A stretch of DNA of 59,154 bases from positions 1 to 59,154 of IMG/VR virus record IMGVR_UViG_3300047469_000385. The stretch is one strand, 5' to 3'. Shown here piece after piece: positions 49,564 through 58,590 of the stretch; the first letter of the stretch is position 1; each line of letters begins with the position of its first letter. The notes beneath the pieces are model-generated. The model did not search any database and was not told the DNA's origin. It worked only from the letters and a program-made list of their open reading frames with translations. A program made the position numbers and the translations under genes. The stretch is from a virus.

Positions 49564-49681
49564 CTCGCGCTTGAGCGAAGGACTGGGTCAGGTGGTCCGG
49601 GGTAACTGCGTTCCAGCGTAGCTCGCGTCGAGATGTATACGCTTGCGCGCCTTGGTGAGTGTGGCAAGCGTTATATGGTAG

Positions 49682-49972
49682 TCAGCCTGGAGTGAGCGCG
49701 ATACACGGGACGCTGTAGCGAAGGTCGCTAACGAAGCCGCCGAGCGCGACAGAGAGCAAGCACGTCAACAATCCATCAACAAGGCAATCCAGAATGGCCT
49801 ACAGACCATCGAGCAAGTTACTACCGATGCTCCCACTGCTCGGGCTTATGCTGACGGCCTGCGCGGGGCAGTCGACAACCTTGCCACTCGACTAGTAGCA
49901 AATCCTGCACTGCCGTCGCAAGCAAGGCAGCTGCCCCACACCGGCGCAGTGTTTGCCGACGTGCTCAAACGG
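49682..49972 (+). pseudogene. Rz/DUF2514-like spanin fragment
   Basis: Open frame without a start codon, reading WSERDTRDAVAKVANEAA, then a coiled coil ending GAVFADVLKR, as in phage lysis proteins of the DUF2514 group. A stop precedes it and after 49972 the frame diverges into unrelated sequence. A remnant of the older prophage. Confidence 0.65.
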
Positions 49973-50505
49973 TGTAAAAAGGCAGGCACCGTTTTGAATT
50001 CTGCGTTGCTACGTAAACTCTGCAAGTTATTGATTAATAATAAGAACTATGATTTGCGTAGGAACGCGGTTTTCGTTCTGGTTCTGACCGTAAAACTTAC
50101 TCCAAAATGTTTCTCACCGCCTGGGTCGAAGCGGACCACGTAGAACGTCTGCTTTTGGCCGATTTCTGCCTGTCGCTACCGGCTGAAAACGACCCATAGC
50201 TGCCGGTCGCGACAGGCACAAATAGGTCATGAGCGAACCCGCCACCTATCGCGCGCGCTCCATTTTTTCGGACTCAAGAAAGTAACATTTCCTAAAGCAT
50301 CGTAAGAGTTCGAGGTCGAGCTTAAGTGCTTTAATTTGCACCTCTGCAAGGCTGAAATGTGCGGGGTCGTCTGGGGCGTTATGGTTGATGGGCCGGTCTA
50401 CGTTTATGGCGTTGCGTTTTCAGCGTTACGTTTCAATCGTCCTTTTAAGGATTAGTATGGATGGTATAGGCACGTTTTCGCGGTTGTCATACAAGGCGCT
50501 CCTTC
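49973..50505. other. Intergenic region before the CheB/CheR kinase
   Basis: About 530 bp with no convincing gene. It holds the 12-bp direct repeat (50024-50035) and a dispersed repeat (50149-50218). The region 50220-50505 should carry the kinase promoter, but no strong -35/-10 pair stands out. Confidence 0.5.
50149..50218. repeat. Dispersed Pseudomonas intergenic repeat, copy 1
   Basis: GGCCGATTTCTGCCTGTCGC followed by the inverse arm GCCGGTCGCGACAGGC forms an imperfect hairpin. From memory it resembles a high-copy intergenic repeat of P. fluorescens/P. putida. A diverged copy lies at 54812-54879. Confidence 0.65.
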
Positions 50506-53500
50506 ATGAAGTCCGAAAACCGATCTCCTAATGTCCCACAGCGTAAAGATCTGACGCCCAGCACCTTTCCGTTCCCCATGGTAGGCATTGGCGCTTCCGC
50601 TGGCGGCCTGCAGGCAGTGAAGTCGTTTTTTGAGCACATGCCAAACGACAACGGCATGGCATTTGTGGTGGTTCTGCATCTGTCGCCGAATCATCAAAGC
50701 ATCGCGGATAAAATTATCCAGGAAGTCACGAAAATGCCGGTGCGGCAGGTGATGGAAGCGATGCCCATCGAGAAAAACACGGTCTATGTCATTTCTCCGG
50801 CTAACCGCCTGATGATGAACGATGGATATCTTTCGATTAAACCTTCTGACCATCACGTTGGCACCCGCACAGCGATCGATCTGTTTTTCCGAGACTTGGC
50901 CGATGTGCACAAAGAAAAAGCATTTTGTCTGGTTCTATCGGGTACCGGCTCTGATGGTGCGGTAGGACTGTCGCGAATCAAGGAACAAGGCGGCGTGACA
51001 TTTGCCCAGTCTCTGGATGATGCCGAGTTTGACAGCATGCCAAGGGCAGCGATTGAAACGCAGATGGTCGACCTTGTACTGCCGGTTGCGGAAATGCCGC
51101 AAAAACTGCTAGAAATTTGGCGAAATTCCCAAGCCATAACACTACCTGTTACCGACGATCCGGAATTAAAAAGCCTAGCGCCTGCTAATGATCGTGACGC
51201 GGCCATTGCCGATCAATTGCTTCAGGACATTCTGTTGCAGCTCAGAGCCGGCACCGGTCATGACTTTAAGCACTACAAGCGCGCCACGGTACTGCGCCGC
51301 ATTGAACGGCGCCTGCAAGTCACCGCGCAGCCCGATCTGGCCTCTTACTATCGATACCTTCAGGAGCATCCGGAAGAAACCAAAGCATTGTTGGGCGACA
51401 TGCTGATCGGGGTAACCAATTTTTTCCGTGACCGCGAAGCATTCGAAGCCCTTGAACGTGACATTATTCCAGACCTTCTAAAATCCCTTAGTGAAACCCG
51501 CCCTGCCCGGGAAGAAATTCGAGTCTGGTCTGCCGGCTGTTCCACGGGCGAAGAAGCTTATAGTTTGGCGATGTTGGTCACTGATCAAATTGCCCTAGAT
51601 GCCAGCTCCGCCAAGCTTCAGGTTTTTGCCTCCGATATCGATGATCGTGCAATCGCTGTTGGCCGCAATGCTGTATATCCCGAGGCCATTATCACCGATG
51701 TCCCACCTTCGCGGCTGCGTCAATATTTCACTCATGATCAACAGCATTACCGGGTGCGCAAAGACCTCCGCGAGAAGGTGTTGTTTGCCAAGCACAGTTT
51801 ATTGATAGACCCACCTTTCTCACAAATCGACCTGATCGTCTGTAGAAACCTGCTGATTTATCTGGATCGAGAAGTACAGCGCGACATTCTACAAATGTTT
51901 CATTTCGCGTTACGGCCGGGTGGCTACTTGTTTTTGGGCTCGTCAGAGTCAATTGACGCTTGCTTGGATCTTTTTACGCCCGTAGACAAACGCAATCGGA
52001 TCTTCCGCGTAAATAGTGCGTCAGCTAGCACTCGCCGCACGCCCACCATGCCGCGCGGCGGTTACGTTCGTACCACGACGTCAATGCGCCCTCCAGAAAT
52101 CAGAAGCTCAGAAAAAATCTCCTATGCGGACATCCACCGCGAAGCGCTGGCGAACGCTGCCCCTCCCAGCATTGTTGTGGATACTAACGCCAATATTTTG
52201 CACATGAGTGAAGGTGCCGGGCGCTTTCTCAGATACGTTGCAGGCGAGATGACGCGTAATTTGTTGACATTGGCGCATCCCGACTTGCGTTTGGAAATTC
52301 GCACCACGCTGTTCCAAGTTCATCAAGCCAAAGAGCCTGTGACTTCGCGCAAAGTCAGGATTATGCGCGATCAGAGAAGCTACCTGGTCGATCTGACTGC
52401 GCATTTGCACAAGGACAAAAAAACCGGAAACGAATATGTCCTGGTCATATTCGAAGAACGCGAAATCGATCCCAAGGCTTTGTTGCATGTCGCTGCCAGC
52501 CAGACTGATAGTCAGATGATGAACAGCCTTGAGCATGAGCTGCAACGCATGAAGCTGAATTTACAGGACACCATCGAGCAGTCGGAAATATCCAGCGAAG
52601 ATCTCAAGGCGTCCAACGAAGAGATGCAAGCAGTCAACGAAGAACTTCGCTCTGCAACGGAAGAACTGGAAACCAGCAAAGAGGAACTTCAGTCGATCAA
52701 TGAAGAGTTACTTACCGTCAATCACGAATTGAAGAACAAGGTCGATGAGACGGACAAGATCAATGATTATCTCACCAATCTAATTGCCTCGACCAACATT
52801 GCCACTGTATTTATCGACCGAAATATGCGGATCCGTTGGTTCACGCCAACGGCCACCGAAATATTCAACATGTTACCAGTAGATACTGGACGTTCCTTAT
52901 TGGATATCACTCATCGGCTTGAATATGAGGGCATGGCGACCGACGCGGTGACCGTCTTTGAATCGCTCAACATGATTGAGCGCGAGGTTCGAAGTAACGA
53001 CCAACGGTGGTACATCGCCCGCCTCCTGCCTTACCGCTCAAGCGAGGATCACATCGACGGCACCGTGCTGACCTTCATTGATATCACCCAGCGCAGAGCG
53101 GTTGAAGAGGCATTGCGCTTGGGGGAAGAGCGCATGCGCATGGTGGCTGAAAGCACGCATGATTTCGCCATCATTATTCTTGATGAGCAGGGCGTGATCA
53201 CTGACTGGAATACAGGCGCTGAACTGATGTTCGGTTATACAAAGCAAGAGGTTTTGGGAGGCAGCTACGACCTGATCTTCTTGCCCGACGATCGCGCGGC
53301 AGACGTACCCGAATCGGAATTACGAGCAGCCCGAGAGCAAGGACGTGGCGATGATGAACGCTGGCACCTGCGTAAAGATGGCAGCCAGTTTTATTGCAGC
53401 GGAGAAGTGACTCGGCTCCAGGGCGAATCGCTACAAGGTTATGTAAAGATTGCCCGCGATCTGACCGGCCATAAACGTAAGCAAGACGAACAAACTCAGA

Positions 53501-54651
53501 AACTGGCCGAGACGCAAAGCAAAAGTCATCTCAAGGACGAGTTCTTTGCCGTGATGTCCCATGAACTCAAGCACCCGCTCAATCTCATTCAACTCAATGC
53601 CGAATTGTTGCGCCGACTACCTGTCACCAGAACCGCAGGGGCGGCGATAAGAGCCGTCAATACCATCTGCGATGCAGTCTCCAGTCAAGCGCGAATCATC
53701 GACGATTTACTCGATGTGGCCCGCATCCGCACCGGTAAATTGAAGTTGAGAAAGCAGGCGGTGGACTTGGCAAGGGTACTGCAGGATATTCACACCGTGG
53801 TGGTCAATGGTCAGCACACTTGCGAAGTGACACTGCAGTTGCCTTCTCCTGCTGAGCCCCCGCTGGTGGTGGACGCCGACAGCGTGCGGCTAGAGCAGAT
53901 CATCTGGAATCTGGTGAACAATGCGTTGAAGTTCACACCGGAAGGTGGATGTGTTGAGCTGATCGCTAGCCGTATTGACGACATGGCTAAACTGCAAGTT
54001 ATCGACAGTGGTGTGGGACTCGACCAGGACAATTTGCATAAGGTATTTGATCTGTTTAGCCAAGCAGAAAATCAGCATGCCACCCACCAGCGTGAAGGAC
54101 TCGGCATTGGTCTCTCGCTAGTGCGGCAGCTGGTGGAAGCGCACGGTGGTTCGGTGAGTGTTTATTCCGATGGTATTGGTCATGGCTGCAGCTTCACGAT
54201 TCGGCTACCGCTTTGTCATCCGCTTCAGCAAGCCAACCCGCAACAACCTAGCTCTGACACATCGGGACGCTTGATAGGACACAAAGTGCTCCTAGTGGAC
54301 GACTCCAAGGACGTCATGGAAGTGCTGCAGATGTTGATTGAAATGGAAGATGCCCATGTGCAAGCGTTCAGCGATCCAATGCAGGCGTTGGCGGCTGCTA
54401 AAGAGGGCAACTATGACGTGATCATTTCCGACATTGGTATGCCTGAGATGGATGGCTATGCGTTTATTCGGGCCATTCGAAAGATTGACCACTTGAAACA
54501 CACACCAGCTATCGCGCTCAGTGGCTATGCCAGCAGCGAAGATCAAAAAAAGTCTAAGCAAGCTGGATTTAATTTTCACATCGGCAAACCGATTGCCCAC
54601 GAGGATTTTATTGACATAATCGAAGAAGCTTGTAGTGCGCGTTCATGTTAA
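50506..54651 (+). CDS. CheB-CheR-PAS hybrid histidine kinase-receiver
   Basis: A 1381-residue multidomain signalling protein. CheB methylesterase domain about 20-200 (S31 in GIGASAGG; GTGSDGAVG near 150); CheR methyltransferase 220-490 (VWSAGCSTGEEAYSL near 345, ASDIDDRAI); linker PAS 540-650; a long coiled coil 665-755; PAS 760-870; PAS 875-990; HisKA with H1019 (SHELKHPL); HATPase with NNALKF and DSGVGLD; C-terminal receiver 1260-1380 with D1309 (SDIGMPEMDG). Such CheB-CheR kinases are not tied to a chemoreceptor array and are often linked to light or stress signalling. Confidence 0.93.
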   Translation: MKSENRSPNVPQRKDLTPSTFPFPMVGIGASAGGLQAVKSFFEHMPNDNGMAFVVVLHLSPNHQSIADKIIQEVTKMPVRQVMEAMPIEKNTVYVISPANRLMMNDGYLSIKPSDHHVGTRTAIDLFFRDLADVHKEKAFCLVLSGTGSDGAVGLSRIKEQGGVTFAQSLDDAEFDSMPRAAIETQMVDLVLPVAEMPQKLLEIWRNSQAITLPVTDDPELKSLAPANDRDAAIADQLLQDILLQLRAGTGHDFKHYKRATVLRRIERRLQVTAQPDLASYYRYLQEHPEETKALLGDMLIGVTNFFRDREAFEALERDIIPDLLKSLSETRPAREEIRVWSAGCSTGEEAYSLAMLVTDQIALDASSAKLQVFASDIDDRAIAVGRNAVYPEAIITDVPPSRLRQYFTHDQQHYRVRKDLREKVLFAKHSLLIDPPFSQIDLIVCRNLLIYLDREVQRDILQMFHFALRPGGYLFLGSSESIDACLDLFTPVDKRNRIFRVNSASASTRRTPTMPRGGYVRTTTSMRPPEIRSSEKISYADIHREALANAAPPSIVVDTNANILHMSEGAGRFLRYVAGEMTRNLLTLAHPDLRLEIRTTLFQVHQAKEPVTSRKVRIMRDQRSYLVDLTAHLHKDKKTGNEYVLVIFEEREIDPKALLHVAASQTDSQMMNSLEHELQRMKLNLQDTIEQSEISSEDLKASNEEMQAVNEELRSATEELETSKEELQSINEELLTVNHELKNKVDETDKINDYLTNLIASTNIATVFIDRNMRIRWFTPTATEIFNMLPVDTGRSLLDITHRLEYEGMATDAVTVFESLNMIEREVRSNDQRWYIARLLPYRSSEDHIDGTVLTFIDITQRRAVEEALRLGEERMRMVAESTHDFAIIILDEQGVITDWNTGAELMFGYTKQEVLGGSYDLIFLPDDRAADVPESELRAAREQGRGDDERWHLRKDGSQFYCSGEVTRLQGESLQGYVKIARDLTGHKRKQDEQTQKLAETQSKSHLKDEFFAVMSHELKHPLNLIQLNAELLRRLPVTRTAGAAIRAVNTICDAVSSQARIIDDLLDVARIRTGKLKLRKQAVDLARVLQDIHTVVVNGQHTCEVTLQLPSPAEPPLVVDADSVRLEQIIWNLVNNALKFTPEGGCVELIASRIDDMAKLQVIDSGVGLDQDNLHKVFDLFSQAENQHATHQREGLGIGLSLVRQLVEAHGGSVSVYSDGIGHGCSFTIRLPLCHPLQQANPQQPSSDTSGRLIGHKVLLVDDSKDVMEVLQMLIEMEDAHVQAFSDPMQALAAAKEGNYDVIISDIGMPEMDGYAFIRAIRKIDHLKHTPAIALSGYASSEDQKKSKQAGFNFHIGKPIAHEDFIDIIEEACSARSC

Positions 54652-55014
54652 GCGGACGCGTGATGTACATCTCGGCAAAAACGAAATGGCTTTTACTATT
54701 AACCCAAGACTGTTTGCCGTTGGAGAGGTATCGTACAACCCAAGGCACCTTTCGGGTGTAAACGAGCGTTTATCAACATCTGTTTATGGCCGATAGTGCA
54801 CGGACGTGAACGGCGGCTATTGGCCGACTCCTGCCTGTCGCCACCGTCAGCTATGGCTCGAAGGCGGTCGCTGAGCAGCAGTGGGGATTTTGTGACGAAA
54901 GGCCGTGTTTAGGATGGAGCAGGGCCCTTTAACTGCAGTCGATATTTTTAAGAGGCCGCCCGGTCTTCCCAAAATATTGAGCACCATGCTGCATTTCGCC
55001 TGTCGGAGGCGATC
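54652..55014. other. Intergenic region after the kinase gene
   Basis: About 360 bp without a gene; holds the second dispersed repeat (54812-54879) and, near its end, CGGAGG before the ATG at 55015. No other element is recognised. Confidence 0.5.
54812..54879. repeat. Dispersed Pseudomonas intergenic repeat, copy 2
   Basis: TTGGCCGACTCCTGCCTGTCGC and following GCGGTCGCTGAGCAG match the consensus form of the copy at 50149-50218 but lack its hairpin arm. The two copies bracket the kinase gene. Confidence 0.55.
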
Positions 55015-55437
55015 ATGAATACCATCCAAATCGCACGATCAAAAACCTTGCCACGTCAGGCTCCTCTGGTAAACGACAGTACACCGGACGATGCGTGGGC
55101 AGATTGGCTTTATAGCGCTGTTGAAGAACTTCTGCGTGGCGACAACGTGTCTTTCCAACGTCGCATGCACAAGCCACAAGGCATATCTGCTGAAGATTTT
55201 GCGTTGGCTGTAGATGAGTACGTGAATAACCGTCTTGCTGACAATGAGGTTCATACTCCTGCGCTTGGCTGGTTATTGATCACAACAGCAATTGGGCACA
55301 GCGATAAGACCGCGGTGGCTGAGCTGCTCGGCGATAGCGACCACCCGCTGGGCAAGCTTGGCGAAATCGCGGAGTCGCTGCTTCTCCCCCTTGTCGATGA
55401 TGCTTTGACAGCTAAAGCTGGGGATGAAGAGCTATGA
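55015..55437 (+). CDS. Hypothetical helical protein
   Basis: A 140-residue acidic protein, mostly helical (DDAWADWLYSAVEELLRGDN near 25). CGGAGG lies six bases before the ATG. Function unknown. A terminator follows at 55573. Confidence 0.65.
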   Translation: MNTIQIARSKTLPRQAPLVNDSTPDDAWADWLYSAVEELLRGDNVSFQRRMHKPQGISAEDFALAVDEYVNNRLADNEVHTPALGWLLITTAIGHSDKTAVAELLGDSDHPLGKLGEIAESLLLPLVDDALTAKAGDEEL

Positions 55438-55572
55438 GAGCGTTCCAGCATGATCATCTGATTCGGAGCTGGCCGATAGAAGGTCTAAAAATAATCTGAA
55501 CGCTGTCTTGAAACCTATGATCCTAAAGATGGGCCGCCAGACTTGGCATGCCTCTACGGTTGTCCTCCTGTT

Positions 55573-55599
55573 GCCCGCACGTTCGTGCGGGCTTTTTTT
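55573..55599 (+). terminator. Terminator
   Basis: GCCCGCAC GTTC GTGCGGGC stem and seven T. It ends the rightward transcript before the convergent small gene at 55636. Confidence 0.8.
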
Positions 55600-55635
55600 G
55601 CTTTGCGCCCTTAGAAACTATCGATGGTTCAGATA

Positions 55636-55860
55636 CTAGGTGCCTTTGCCTATTCCCTCTATGGATTGGGCATAAAAAGCTGTTGCCTTTTCGATCAGTG
55701 TTTTTCGGTCCTCAGCACTGATAATCCCCTGATCTTCAAAATGATCAGCGAGATGCAGCAACGCCTCATATTGCTCTTCTGCGTCCATCCGAATTTCAGG
55801 TTGATTGAAGAGCCTGTCCCACTCCTGAAACGCTTGGCTTTTTCGATCGTCATTCATCAC
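55636..55860 (-). CDS. Hypothetical small protein
   Basis: A 74-residue acidic helical protein (MNDDRKSQAFQEWDRLF). Function unknown; convergent with the preceding gene. Confidence 0.55.
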   Translation of the reverse strand: MMNDDRKSQAFQEWDRLFNQPEIRMDAEEQYEALLHLADHFEDQGIISAEDRKTLIEKATAFYAQSIEGIGKGT

Positions 55861-56002
55861 GAAGCCCGATTGAGGTGTGTGCTTCGGTAGATATTTGCGT
55901 TTCGCGCAAGTTCGAAAGAAAGGACACTCGGCAGTTGCTGCATCGTAGCGCTCGTGAACGAATGCAATCAGCTATAAAAAAACCGAAGCCATGCCTTAAT
56001 AA

Positions 56003-56935
56003 ATGACCTTTCCACCACTCTGTGAATCCACCGCTTATGGGGTAGCGGCAAGGCTCAGAGCAAATCCGCCGGTCCGTATCACTCATGGGGAGCGGGTGAT
56101 TGATCCTTCGACTGGGCTCACCAAGCGTCAGTTGGCTGAGTATTACACACGAGTGGCCGATCGCATGTTGCCGTTGTTGCGCGATCGACCTGTTTCGCTC
56201 AATCGGGCGCCCGAAGGTATTGAGAGCGAACAATTCTTTCAGCGCAATGCGACCGGCTTGGCCATCCCTGAGATTGAGACGATTCATCGTCCTTCGGGAA
56301 AACCGGCCATGCTTATCAACACGCCCATCGCATTGCTTTCCGTCCAGATGAATGCAGTCGAGATTCACGCTTGGAATGCCACTACATTTGATTTGTCGCG
56401 TCCGGATCGATTTATTCTCGACCTAGACCCCGACCCGGCGCTGCCCTGGGCACGAATGATCGAGGCGACGAATTTAGTCAGTGTTGTACTGCAGGAGCTT
56501 GGATTAATCTCCTTTCTGAAAACCAGCGGCGGCAAAGGCATTCATATTGTGGTGCCGCTGACGCCAAAAGATGATTGGACAACGGTTAAAAGCTTTAGCC
56601 TGGGCATCGTCAAGCACATAGCTAAATTGATTCCAGAACGATTTAGTTCTGTAAGCGGGCCCAAAAACCGCATTGGCCGCATCTTCATCGATTATCTGCG
56701 CAACGGCCCTGGGGCAACGACCGTCGCCGCCTACTCGGTACGTTCTCGTCCTGGACTTGCCGTATCAATTCCCATCTGGCCCGAGGAACTTTCGTCGCTG
56801 CAAAGCGCCCATATGTGGACAATCCAGAATGTTTTCAACCGTCTGGATTCGCTTGATGATGACCCTTGGGCGGCATTGCCGCACACCGCCCAAACCATCA
56901 CCACGCAAATGCGTAAACAACTCGGCATCCGGTAG
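56003..56935 (+). CDS. Stand-alone LigD-type polymerase domain
   Basis: A 310-residue protein homologous to the primase-polymerase (PolDom) part of LigD used in bacterial end joining. The catalytic Asps are D140, D142 (LDLDPDP) and D230 (FIDYLRNG); KTSGGKGIH (173-181) binds the nucleotide. The ligase and 3'-phosphoesterase domains found in a full LigD are absent: two stop codons (TAATAA) lie just before the start. It may be a true single-domain PrimPol or the 3' part of a broken ligD. No ku is in the window. Confidence 0.88.
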   Translation: MTFPPLCESTAYGVAARLRANPPVRITHGERVIDPSTGLTKRQLAEYYTRVADRMLPLLRDRPVSLNRAPEGIESEQFFQRNATGLAIPEIETIHRPSGKPAMLINTPIALLSVQMNAVEIHAWNATTFDLSRPDRFILDLDPDPALPWARMIEATNLVSVVLQELGLISFLKTSGGKGIHIVVPLTPKDDWTTVKSFSLGIVKHIAKLIPERFSSVSGPKNRIGRIFIDYLRNGPGATTVAAYSVRSRPGLAVSIPIWPEELSSLQSAHMWTIQNVFNRLDSLDDDPWAALPHTAQTITTQMRKQLGIR

Positions 56936-56945
56936 GAGGCTCACC

Positions 56946-57170
56946 ATGGATAACTATCACGTCGTTCCCACCACTGAAGGCTGGAAACTTCACGCAGTAG
57001 GTTCGGCAGAGGTCTTGCTTGGGGCGCCGACGAAAGCGCGGTTGCTCGAACTGCTGCCGGATTTTATGTACGGCCGCACCGGCAGCGTGAAAATTCACAA
57101 TGTAACCGGCGAGATCGATGAAGAGCGTACCTATCCTCGCAGTGAAGATCCGCGCCGTAGCAAGGGATAA
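56946..57170 (+). CDS. DUF2188 protein
   Basis: A 74-residue DUF2188 protein (YHVVPTTEGWKLHAVGS, GSVKIHNVTGEIDEERTY), start 10 bp after the polymerase-domain stop. DUF2188 proteins are stress-associated small proteins of unknown role, often near non-homologous end joining genes in Pseudomonas, from memory. Same operon as the polymerase domain. Confidence 0.75.
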   Translation: MDNYHVVPTTEGWKLHAVGSAEVLLGAPTKARLLELLPDFMYGRTGSVKIHNVTGEIDEERTYPRSEDPRRSKG

Positions 57171-57372
57171 CGCAATATAAAATCAGTCGTTTTCCGGTTT
57201 TGCGACTTCAGCGAGTAGCTATAGGTCAAAAGTGAACCCAGAGGGGACGCGCATAATATTGAGCTTGGGCCCAAGTGCAGAGCGCCGAGAGTCAAGGGTG
57301 CCAAAAGGTACCCACCCCCTCAGTGACCGCCCCTGCTACGCTAAATATATTCATATCTACGGAGCGCAGAAC

Positions 57373-57558
57373 ATGCAGATGCATGAAGCGGCAGAAGTGG
57401 TTCAAGTCGATGGCGAAACGGATGCCAATAAAAAGTTGGCCGAGGGTTGGAAGTTGCTTACCGTGCTGCCCGGCTTGCCGCTCGGCTCCAATAACAGGAC
57501 GTCGGTCATCTACGTCTTGGGCAAGCGCAAAACAGTCAGTGAGTCGAGCATCAATTAG
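57373..57558 (+). CDS. Hypothetical small protein
   Basis: A 61-residue protein (ATG 57373 with GGAG eight bases upstream), with WKLLTVLPGLPLGSNNRTSVIYVLGK. Function unknown. An upstream in-frame start (57232) lacks a good ribosome site. Confidence 0.55.
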   Translation: MQMHEAAEVVQVDGETDANKKLAEGWKLLTVLPGLPLGSNNRTSVIYVLGKRKTVSESSIN

Positions 57559-57639
57559 CCGTATCAACAAACGTAAGGAACCCCGCCCGTCCTGATGCGC
57601 TAAGTTTGCTAGCATCACACCCTTACAAGGACGCAAGCA

Positions 57640-57873
57640 ATGACCGAGCAATATGACCCGAAAGGCCGCTATGACGTGATCGATCCCGAGGGCATCAAGC
57701 TTGGCGAGCTGCGCCAGGGCCGCTATTTCGAGGGCACCTGGGAAGTAGGCATGGTCGAAGGCGACGTGTTCCATTGCAACGGCGAGCCAGCCGGCAAACT
57801 AGAAGGACTGACATTGACGCGTATCGATCCGCCGGGCGAGCTGATCCAGTGCCAATTAGTGCGACACGAGTAG
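57640..57873 (+). CDS. Hypothetical small protein
   Basis: A 77-residue protein with short beta repeats (PEGIKLGELRQGRYFEG, HCNGEPAGKLEG). AAGGACG lies upstream. Function unknown; similar short proteins occur in Pseudomonas. Confidence 0.6.
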   Translation: MTEQYDPKGRYDVIDPEGIKLGELRQGRYFEGTWEVGMVEGDVFHCNGEPAGKLEGLTLTRIDPPGELIQCQLVRHE

Positions 57874-57977
57874 TGCCGCTGCATTACTAGTAACGGCGCT
57901 TTTGTCAAACAGGCCCCTACAGCGAAGCCCGGTGCGGGGGCATTTTTCTGTGGCAGAGGCCACCACCATGGTGGGGG

Positions 57978-58244
57978 TCAAGAGAGCACCCAAGGATCCA
58001 GGCGGTAGCCAAGTTTGGATATCTCAGCGCGATAGTATTCGATTTCAAATTTCAGGCGGGTTTCATCTGATAGCTCGCGCCACAGTAGATCTGCCTGAGT
58101 GATCAGCGCCTCGTCGGCGTTGTTGAAGATCCTGAACCGTATGCGGTTGCCATAATCCCAATCTTCGGCCACGCATCGTAGCGGGGCGAAAGCAGACCCA
58201 ATGATTTGAGCGATCTCTTTCGCTGTCATGGGGATCTTCGACAT
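57978..58244 (-). CDS. Hypothetical protein near right end
   Basis: An 88-residue protein (MSKIPMTAKEIAQIIG; LITQADLLWRELSDETRLKFE). It lies just inside the GTACCAAT repeat at the right end and is reminiscent of prophage-end genes. Function unknown. Confidence 0.55.
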   Translation of the reverse strand: MSKIPMTAKEIAQIIGSAFAPLRCVAEDWDYGNRIRFRIFNNADEALITQADLLWRELSDETRLKFEIEYYRAEISKLGYRLDPWVLS

Positions 58245-58296
58245 TTTTTTTCGACTCTGCGGGAGGATGACTGTGGCCGACAGGCGACCATATCTC

Positions 58297-58316
58297 GTAC
58301 CAATTTTTGTACCAAT
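58297..58316. repeat. Paired GTACCAAT repeat, right end
   Basis: The near copy of the 1079-1097 repeat (one extra T in the spacer). Read on the minus strand it would encode IGTKIGT, like the integrase C-terminus, so it might also be an integrase-gene scar. Confidence 0.45.
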
Positions 58317-58355
58317 GAATGGGTTTCAGTGGTGTTTCGTGTGTGGCGCAGGGTA

Positions 58356-58385
58356 GGCGAACCCCAATAAACATTGGGGTTCGCC
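58356..58385. repeat. Perfect 12-bp inverted repeat
   Basis: GGCGAACCCCAA TAAACA TTGGGGTTCGCC. No T-run follows, so it is not a simple terminator. It lies 35 bp inside the proposed attR. Confidence 0.7.
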
Positions 58386-58419
58386 ACTCAGAGCAACCCA
58401 GCGAAACCCATTTTTAATA

Positions 58420-58430
58420 TTAGGAGTATG
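58420..58430. repeat. Candidate attR core
   Basis: TTAGGAGTATG, the match to 1008-1018. It is followed by host-like DNA (58431-58590) leading to folD, where apart from the folD terminator nothing is recognised. Confidence 0.4.
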
Positions 58431-58532
58431 GCTGAAGAACTGTCGATGGTTGTTCAACGTTCAGGTGAAACTCCTTGAAAACCCCTTAAAAACAGTGGGT
58501 TTCCGGCGAGCGGTAGTACTTTTTATTCAGGC

Positions 58533-58563
58533 AAAAAGAACCCCGCCATTGGCGGGGTTCTTT
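58533..58563 (-). terminator. folD terminator
   Basis: GAACCCCGCC/GGCGGGGTTC stem with a T-run on the minus strand, 28 bp after the folD stop. Confidence 0.8.
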
Positions 58564-58590
58564 GGTTCATCGCTCAGGCTCAAGCGTGAA

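Noticed and set aside
58063-58374. Frame carrying HWYKNWYEI over the right GTACCAAT repeat
   Set aside because: It overlaps a better small gene and only reflects the repeat translated out of frame.
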